From Bryobacteraceae bacterium (GTDB lineage: Bacteria; Acidobacteriota; Terriglobia; Bryobacterales; Bryobacteraceae), in assembly GCA_025350445.1 (NCBI GenBank), contig JANXXV010000744.1:1-19149 (forward strand): a stretch of 19,149 nt of DNA. Reading direction: 5' to 3'. A program made the translations under genes and the position numbers. Below are positions 14,591-19,149 of this stretch, piece after piece; positions within the stretch are counted from its first letter, which is position 1; each line of letters opens with the position of its first letter. The notes under the pieces were generated by a model, which was not told the origin of the DNA, searched no databases, and worked only from the letters and a program-made list of their open reading frames with translations.

Positions 14591-15682
14591 CTAATTTACA
14601 AATCTTCGTAGCCGGACATTGTTCACCAAGCCCAGCATCAGAAACACAGACAGAATATTTGAGCCGCCGGCACTCATCAGCGGCAGCGGGATTCCGGTGA
14701 CCGGCATCCGGCCCACGACCATCCCTACGTTCACCAGAACGTGAAACAACAACAGCGTGCAAACCCCCATGCAGATATACATACCGGCCCGATCCGGGGC
14801 AGTCTGCGCGTTCTGCACGATCTGCATCAGCAACAGGAAATACAACCCTAATACTACAACAACTCCGACGAACCCGTGTTCCTCGCTGAATGCCGAGAAG
14901 ATGAAGTCCGTGTGCGGAACGGGGAGAAACTGCAACTGAGTCTGCGTCCCGCGCGTCACTCCTTTGCCCCACATGCCGCCCGCGCCCACGGCGATTTTCG
15001 ATTGAATCACCTGATAACCCTGCCCGCGGGGGTCCTTCGCCGGATCGATAAACGTGGTGAGCCGGGCCTTCTGATAGTCCTGCAGGAAATGCCATCCCAC
15101 CGGAAGCGTCAGCGCCATAGCCACTCCCAAAACCGCCAGATACTGCCAGCGCAATCCGGCCAGCAAAATCCCTCCCGCCAGAACCGGCAGGTACGTAAGC
15201 GCGGTGCCCAGATCGGGCTGTTTCATCACCAGCAGCATCGGCACGCCCACCAGACCGGCGATCTTCAACAGATCCCTCCAATCCAGATCGTCTCTCTTTA
15301 ATTCGGTCATAAACCGCGCTACCAATAGGATGATCACCAATTTTACGAATTCCGACACCTGCAACCGGAAGCCGCCACCCACCGGAATCCAGCGCCGGGA
15401 GCCGAATACCTTGGTCCCAATCAGGAAAACGGATAGCAGCATCACAATCGACAGCCCGTACATCAGATAAACCTGTCCCAGCAGCGTGTGGTAATCGATA
15501 TTGGTGACCACCCACATCAGCAGCAGACCCGCCCCAATCCAGATAATCTGTTTCCACCACGCATCCTTCCAGACGGTTTCGTGCGTCGCGCTGTAGATCT
15601 GCAGCACCCCCAGCGCGCAGATGGAGAGCGTGATCAACAGCAGCGGCCAATCCAGATCGCGTATCGAACGGTACCCGGTCAT
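14591..15682 (-). CDS. rodA: RodA peptidoglycan glycosyltransferase (SEDS family)
   Basis: A 363-residue multi-pass inner-membrane SEDS protein that polymerises lipid II into glycan strands during elongation, working with PBP2. About ten hydrophobic segments are visible. Family motifs include GSRRWIPVGGGFRLQVSEFVKL, KQPDLGTAL, and the extracytoplasmic segment HTDFIFSAFSEEHGFVG, in which D259 is at the position of the catalytic aspartate proposed for SEDS enzymes. The end has MPVTGIPLPLMSAGGSN, the last conserved SEDS motif. Its ATG overlaps the mrdA stop by 4 bp (ATGA), so translation is coupled. FtsW is less likely because it lies in the mre/mrd cluster and because of its length and motif form. 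Confidence 0.97.
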   Translation of the reverse strand: MTGYRSIRDLDWPLLLITLSICALGVLQIYSATHETVWKDAWWKQIIWIGAGLLLMWVVTNIDYHTLLGQVYLMYGLSIVMLLSVFLIGTKVFGSRRWIPVGGGFRLQVSEFVKLVIILLVARFMTELKRDDLDWRDLLKIAGLVGVPMLLVMKQPDLGTALTYLPVLAGGILLAGLRWQYLAVLGVAMALTLPVGWHFLQDYQKARLTTFIDPAKDPRGQGYQVIQSKIAVGAGGMWGKGVTRGTQTQLQFLPVPHTDFIFSAFSEEHGFVGVVVVLGLYFLLLMQIVQNAQTAPDRAGMYICMGVCTLLLFHVLVNVGMVVGRMPVTGIPLPLMSAGGSNILSVFLMLGLVNNVRLRRFVN

Positions 15683-17637
15683 TCCTCTTCCTGCGATGGC
15701 GCGCCGGCCGGGATCTTCGTAATGAACGCGTCGGGCACGTTCAAAGGGGCCGCCGGCCGCCCCGTATTCAACGGACCAAACATCGGCAACTGCGCCAGCA
15801 ACTGTTGCGGCGAAGTCCGCAGCCGTTTGTCGAAGTAAGACTTGATCACATCCGCTACAATAGGCGCTGCCAGATTGCCGTGCTCGCCACCTTCAAACAG
15901 GGCCACCACCACAATCTCAGGACTCTGGCGCGGGGCAAATCCTACAAACCACGCGTTGTCTTTCATCGCCCGCCCCGCCGCGCTTCCCTTCAATAGCTCG
16001 TTTGAGGCAAGCTGCGCCGTCCCTGTTTTCCCGCAAACGTCCAACCCGGCAATTCTGGCGCGTCCGCCGGTGCCGCCCTCGTTCACCACGCCGTACATTC
16101 CGTAAATTACCTTCACGATGTTGTCCAGATTTACCGCGCCCCGCGTCCCGGAATCCCCGCGCGTCGGATCCATGATCAGGTGTGGCCGCTGCCACACGCC
16201 GCCGGTGGCAATGCCGCCAATCGCTCTGGCGAGTTGCAACGGACTAACCGTTAGGGCACCCTGTCCAATCGATACCGAGATCGTCTCGCCGGCATACCAC
16301 TTCTGGCGAAAGTTCCGGATCTTCCACTTCGTCGAAGGAACCACACCTTCCGATTCATGCGGTAGATCGATACCGGTTTTCTGCCCCAGCCCGGCCATCT
16401 CGGCAAACTTCGCGATGTTGTCGATCCCCATCTTGTTCCCGATGGTATAGAAGTAAACATCGCACGATTGCATGATGGCCTTGTGCAGGTTTACCGTCCC
16501 GTGACCGCCTTTCAGGTGGCAGCGAAAGTAACGCCCGTAGAACGACGCGCCTCCGCCGCAGTGCACGGTGAAGTTTTCGTCTACGGTTCCGGTTTCCAGC
16601 GCCGCCAGCGCCATTAGCGGCTTGAACGTCGACCCCGGCGCCAGTTGCGCCTGGATCACGCGATCCAGCATCGGCTTGTCCGGGTTTTTCAGAATTTCCT
16701 GCCAATCGGCGGTGCGGATGCGGCCGGCAAACCGATTCGGATCGTAAGCCGGACGGCTCACCATTGCCAGCACTTCACCCGTCCGCGGGTCCAGGGCGAC
16801 TACGGCGCCCCGGCGGCCCTCCATGGCGAGCTCGGCTACCGCCTGCAGGTCCAGGTCGAGCGTCAGCGTGAGGCTTTTGCCCGGCACGGCCTCTTTCATG
16901 CCAATCAGGTTTCGCTCTTTCCCGCGATTGTCCACCACCACTTGGCGCTGGCCGTCGACGCCCATCAGAATGTCGTTGTACTGGCGCTTGATTCCCTGTT
17001 TGCCCACCACATCGCCCTGGTCGTATTTCACAAACTCGGCGGTGTTGAGTTCGTTCTCGCTCACTTCCCCCACATACCCGATCACATGCGCCGCCAGCCC
17101 GTCTTTGGGATAAAGCCGCCGTTGCGCGCGGATCAACTCCATCTCGGGAAACGTTTCCGGATCGCGATGCGATTCCACGAACGCCAACTCACCAGCCGTC
17201 AGTTCTTCCTTGATGATGATGGGTTCATAAGCGGGGCGGTTGCGGAAGCGCCGGAGCCGCGCCATCAAGTCTTCGTAGTTCAGATGTAACCCGTCGGCGA
17301 TCGCTTGCAAATGCTCCGTCTTCAAGTTTTCCCGGGATAGAATCAGACTGAAGGTCGAATGGTTGTCGACAATCACCCGGCCATCGCGGTCCAGGATTTT
17401 GCCGCGCGGGGCCAGCAGCGGCAATGATTTGATCCGGTTCCGTTCCGCAGCCTCGCTATAGCCTTCCGAATTCTGTACCTGCAAATTCCAGAAGCCGGCT
17501 ACCAGGAACAGAAAGATTCCAACCGCAATATATTGAAAGACCGCAATCTTTCCCGCCGCGAACTTGGTATCGTCCCGAAGCAGCGAAGAAGCCGGCAGAT
17601 CCTCGTCGTGGTGTTTGTTTGGAAATAAGTTAAACAA
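15679..17637 (-). CDS. mrdA: Penicillin-binding protein 2 (elongation transpeptidase)
   Basis: A 652-residue class-B penicillin-binding protein. One membrane anchor lies at about residues 29-52, followed by the PBP dimer/pedestal part (APRGKILDRDGRVIVDNHS, RLYPKDGLAAHVIGYVGEV, GKQGIKRQYNDIL). The transpeptidase boxes are S336-T-F-K339, S391-C-D393 and K537-T-G539, and the C-terminus is Pro-rich. It crosslinks peptidoglycan during cell elongation as partner of RodA. The start is a TTG at 17637, because an in-frame TAA lies only two codons upstream and no ATG or GTG occurs near the amino end. No ribosome-binding site is visible, so expression may depend on readthrough from mreD, which ends 29 nt before. 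The stop overlaps rodA. Confidence 0.97.
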   Translation of the reverse strand: MFNLFPNKHHDEDLPASSLLRDDTKFAAGKIAVFQYIAVGIFLFLVAGFWNLQVQNSEGYSEAAERNRIKSLPLLAPRGKILDRDGRVIVDNHSTFSLILSRENLKTEHLQAIADGLHLNYEDLMARLRRFRNRPAYEPIIIKEELTAGELAFVESHRDPETFPEMELIRAQRRLYPKDGLAAHVIGYVGEVSENELNTAEFVKYDQGDVVGKQGIKRQYNDILMGVDGQRQVVVDNRGKERNLIGMKEAVPGKSLTLTLDLDLQAVAELAMEGRRGAVVALDPRTGEVLAMVSRPAYDPNRFAGRIRTADWQEILKNPDKPMLDRVIQAQLAPGSTFKPLMALAALETGTVDENFTVHCGGGASFYGRYFRCHLKGGHGTVNLHKAIMQSCDVYFYTIGNKMGIDNIAKFAEMAGLGQKTGIDLPHESEGVVPSTKWKIRNFRQKWYAGETISVSIGQGALTVSPLQLARAIGGIATGGVWQRPHLIMDPTRGDSGTRGAVNLDNIVKVIYGMYGVVNEGGTGGRARIAGLDVCGKTGTAQLASNELLKGSAAGRAMKDNAWFVGFAPRQSPEIVVVALFEGGEHGNLAAPIVADVIKSYFDKRLRTSPQQLLAQLPMFGPLNTGRPAAPLNVPDAFITKIPAGAPSQEEE

Positions 17638-17666
17638 AAATTAAGCGGCGCGGTTGAACCGGACCC

Positions 17667-18197
17667 CTACTCCTTCATCTTATCCAAAAGCATGAACAAA
17701 GGTACGGCCACGGCCGCGTTCAACAATCCCAGCACAAACGTCTGCCGCGGATCGAAGTCCAATTGCAGTCCCAGCAGCGCTCGCGAAAGCACCCAGTAGA
17801 AAAATTGATGGAAGAAGAAGAAGAAGAATCCCAGAACAAACTGGATCAGCGGATTGTCCACGTCGAACCGCATGCTTACCGAGGCGGCGAAGTATCCCAC
17901 CAGCGTCTTCACAATCCCGAACATGCCCAGTGGCTGGTTTGGCGAGAGGGAGTCCTGGGCCAGTCCGATGCCCGCGCCGAAGAATACACCCGCGATTGGC
18001 TGCCTGCGCATCAACGCAAAATACACAGTGACCAGCAGCGGCAGTTCCAGATAGCCCAGATACTGGAAGAATCTCGGCAAATAGACCTGAAACAGGATGG
18101 CAGCCAGCGGCACCAGGAAAATGGTGATGGGCCGGAATTTGAATTTCCGTGTCCGTCGCGGCACTTCAGTCAATAGCCGATCGCTGAATTCGTTCAT
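17667..18197 (-). CDS. mreD: Rod shape-determining protein MreD
   Basis: A 176-residue membrane protein with five or six hydrophobic segments (for example ITIFLVPLAAILFQVYLP and LGYLELPLLVTVYFALM), typical of MreD, a part of the MreBCD elongasome whose biochemical role is not known. The sequence GVFFGAGIGLAQDSLSPNQP matches the characteristic MreD cytoplasmic-loop region (GxxxGLxxD). A run of consecutive phenylalanines (FFFFFF) precedes the last helices. Its ATG overlaps the mreC TGA by 4 bp, and mrdA follows after 29 nt, so it is inside a single operon. Confidence 0.95.
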   Translation of the reverse strand: MNEFSDRLLTEVPRRTRKFKFRPITIFLVPLAAILFQVYLPRFFQYLGYLELPLLVTVYFALMRRQPIAGVFFGAGIGLAQDSLSPNQPLGMFGIVKTLVGYFAASVSMRFDVDNPLIQFVLGFFFFFFHQFFYWVLSRALLGLQLDFDPRQTFVLGLLNAAVAVPLFMLLDKMKE

Positions 18198-19149
18198 GGC
18201 TTCGGCGGGGCTTGATTGGCTACAGGGGCAGTCTGCTGCTGAGCGCCTGCTCCGGAACCGAGCCGCGGCCGTGAGGGAGTGGTTCCCGAGGATGGTCCGG
18301 CCAAGTCCCCGGATGGAGGGGCGGATTTGACAACTTTCGGTACAACCGGTTTGGGCGGCACGTTCACCGTCCCGCCCGTTGCCGGAGTCTTTACCGCAGG
18401 AGCCATCGGACTGACTGTTTGCGGTCGCGATACACCTGGAACAATCCCGCCCGCCGGGGGCGTGTTCTGAACCGGTTTCGTAACCAGAGGCTTAGAATCG
18501 CCCGGCGTGGCGTTCGCCCCTGCAACGCCGGCACCGGGCGCGCGGGTTGCTGCCGGAACGGTTGTCCCGGCCCGCGGGGCAGGCTGCCCCGTTGCGCTCC
18601 CAGGCGGCGGCTTTACCACAGGCGCCGCCGCACCCACGGCCGGCGGACGCGGCACAACCGGAACGGCCCCGCCCACCGGCGGCGCGGGCTGCACCGGCGG
18701 CGGCTTCACTTCATCGGGATTCAAATTGAAATTCGCCGGTCTGGCACCCGGCAATCCTTGTCCAAATACGTGACCCTGCGCCGCGCCAATCTTCTTGTAT
18801 CGCTCCCGCAACCGGTCGGCATCGGTGGTCAAATTACCGCCGGGTTGATCCGTTGTGGGTGCATTTGACGCCTTATCAGCAGGTGGCGCCGGCAGGATAT
18901 ACATATCCGTGGAAGCAACCGCCTGCGCATCTGGAATCTGCTGGTGGGTGCCTTCCACCACCACCAGCACCTCTTCCAAACCGTTCTGCGTCCCGGCGGG
19001 CACCACGAAAATCTCCTTAAACGTTTTGCCCGGCCGGACCACCGTAGCGGTGCCTACGGGCAGTCCCTTCGGAAAAATGCGGTCGTCGCCAGAGGTATAA
19101 AACACCTCGCCAACATCCACCTTTTCCTCGTTCTGCACATAGTCGATAA
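18194..19149 (-). CDS. mreC: MreC, C-terminal part (5' end outside window)
   Basis: The last 318 or so codons of MreC, the periplasmic scaffold of the elongasome. The gene is open through the window edge at 19149, and the residues there (IDYVQNEEKVDVGEVFYTSG, then FPKGLPVGTATVV and EEVLVVVEG) are the end of the MreC beta-barrel domain, so the true start lies upstream. After this domain a roughly 250-residue Pro/Ala/Gly-rich tail follows, much longer than in well-known MreC proteins, with an internal 26-residue duplication. The tail is low complexity and likely periplasmic and disordered. Its TGA overlaps the mreD ATG. Confidence 0.93.
   Translation of the reverse strand, partial: IDYVQNEEKVDVGEVFYTSGDDRIFPKGLPVGTATVVRPGKTFKEIFVVPAGTQNGLEEVLVVVEGTHQQIPDAQAVASTDMYILPAPPADKASNAPTTDQPGGNLTTDADRLRERYKKIGAAQGHVFGQGLPGARPANFNLNPDEVKPPPVQPAPPVGGAVPVVPRPPAVGAAAPVVKPPPGSATGQPAPRAGTTVPAATRAPGAGVAGANATPGDSKPLVTKPVQNTPPAGGIVPGVSRPQTVSPMAPAVKTPATGGTVNVPPKPVVPKVVKSAPPSGDLAGPSSGTTPSRPRLGSGAGAQQQTAPVANQAPPKP
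18383..18682 (-). repeat. Two-copy 26-residue duplication in the MreC tail
   Basis: Copies at 18605-18682 and 18383-18460 (78 bp each) are separated by 144 bp, all in frame. The shared pattern is PPxGGxVPxVxRPxxVxxxAPxVKxP, with 15 of 26 residues identical. It points to an old tandem duplication inside the Pro-rich tail. Confidence 0.6.

Noticed and set aside
14583..15650. Long minus-strand open frame overlapping rodA in another frame (355 codons)
   Set aside because: The product is Gly/Arg/Asp-rich with no membrane pattern, whereas the rodA frame has all SEDS motifs; this is a shadow of GC-rich sequence.

Overview
This is a GC-rich bacterial chromosome segment. Several features together suggest an Acidobacteria member of the Solibacter/Bryobacter type: a secreted DUF1549/DUF1553 cytochrome paired with a DUF1501 protein, a rod-shape cluster followed by an RNase E/G gene with a very large insertion in its S1 domain, and abundant secreted enzymes. 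The lineage is inferred from gene content only; there is no rRNA gene or other marker here to prove it.

Layout. (1) 27-731, minus strand: two small proteins of the dimeric alpha/beta-barrel type, one of them a GYD-domain protein. (2) 805-1626, plus: an RraA-like (HMG-aldolase-like) protein with a possible signal peptide. (3) 1734-4094, minus: a tight arsR - sulP - merR-like cassette (an overlap, then a 13-nt gap), preceded by a clear promoter whose spacer carries a perfect palindrome. (4) 4151-5044, plus, divergent from arsR: a secreted class-A beta-lactamase-like serine hydrolase. (5) 5310-6023, plus: an unrecognised protein with lower GC, in a region that looks less native. (6) 6245-10068, minus: a two-gene unit coding for a large secreted c-type cytochrome (PSCyt1-DUF1549-DUF1553) and a Tat-exported DUF1501 protein, with translational overlap. 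Divergent from it at 10149 is a secreted galactose-mutarotase-like protein. (7) 11552-11641, minus: tRNA-Ser(GGA). (8) 11696-19149, minus: the cell-elongation cluster mreC (cut by the window end) - mreD - mrdA (PBP2) - rodA, then rng, in one direction. mreC/mreD and mrdA/rodA overlap by 4 bp, so they are very probably cotranscribed. rng follows after a 297-nt gap and may have its own leader.

How the genes work together. MreC and MreD are membrane parts of the elongasome; RodA polymerises glycan and PBP2 crosslinks it; RNase E/G acts on RNA. Sections 4, 6 and the mutarotase-like gene all code for exported proteins and suggest an active periplasm or cell surface. The arsR-sulP cassette is a self-contained, probably autoregulated anion-transport unit.

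I found no CRISPR array, prophage, transposase or obvious defence or biosynthetic system. The most interesting unexplained items are a dispersed double-hairpin repeat (1668-1711 and 11300-11344) whose first stem differs by compensatory changes while the second is conserved, the palindrome-filled and apparently leaderless arsR promoter with a cysteine-free ArsR, the S1-domain insertion in RNase E/G, and an internal 26-residue duplication in the long MreC tail. None of these amounts to a demonstrated new system.
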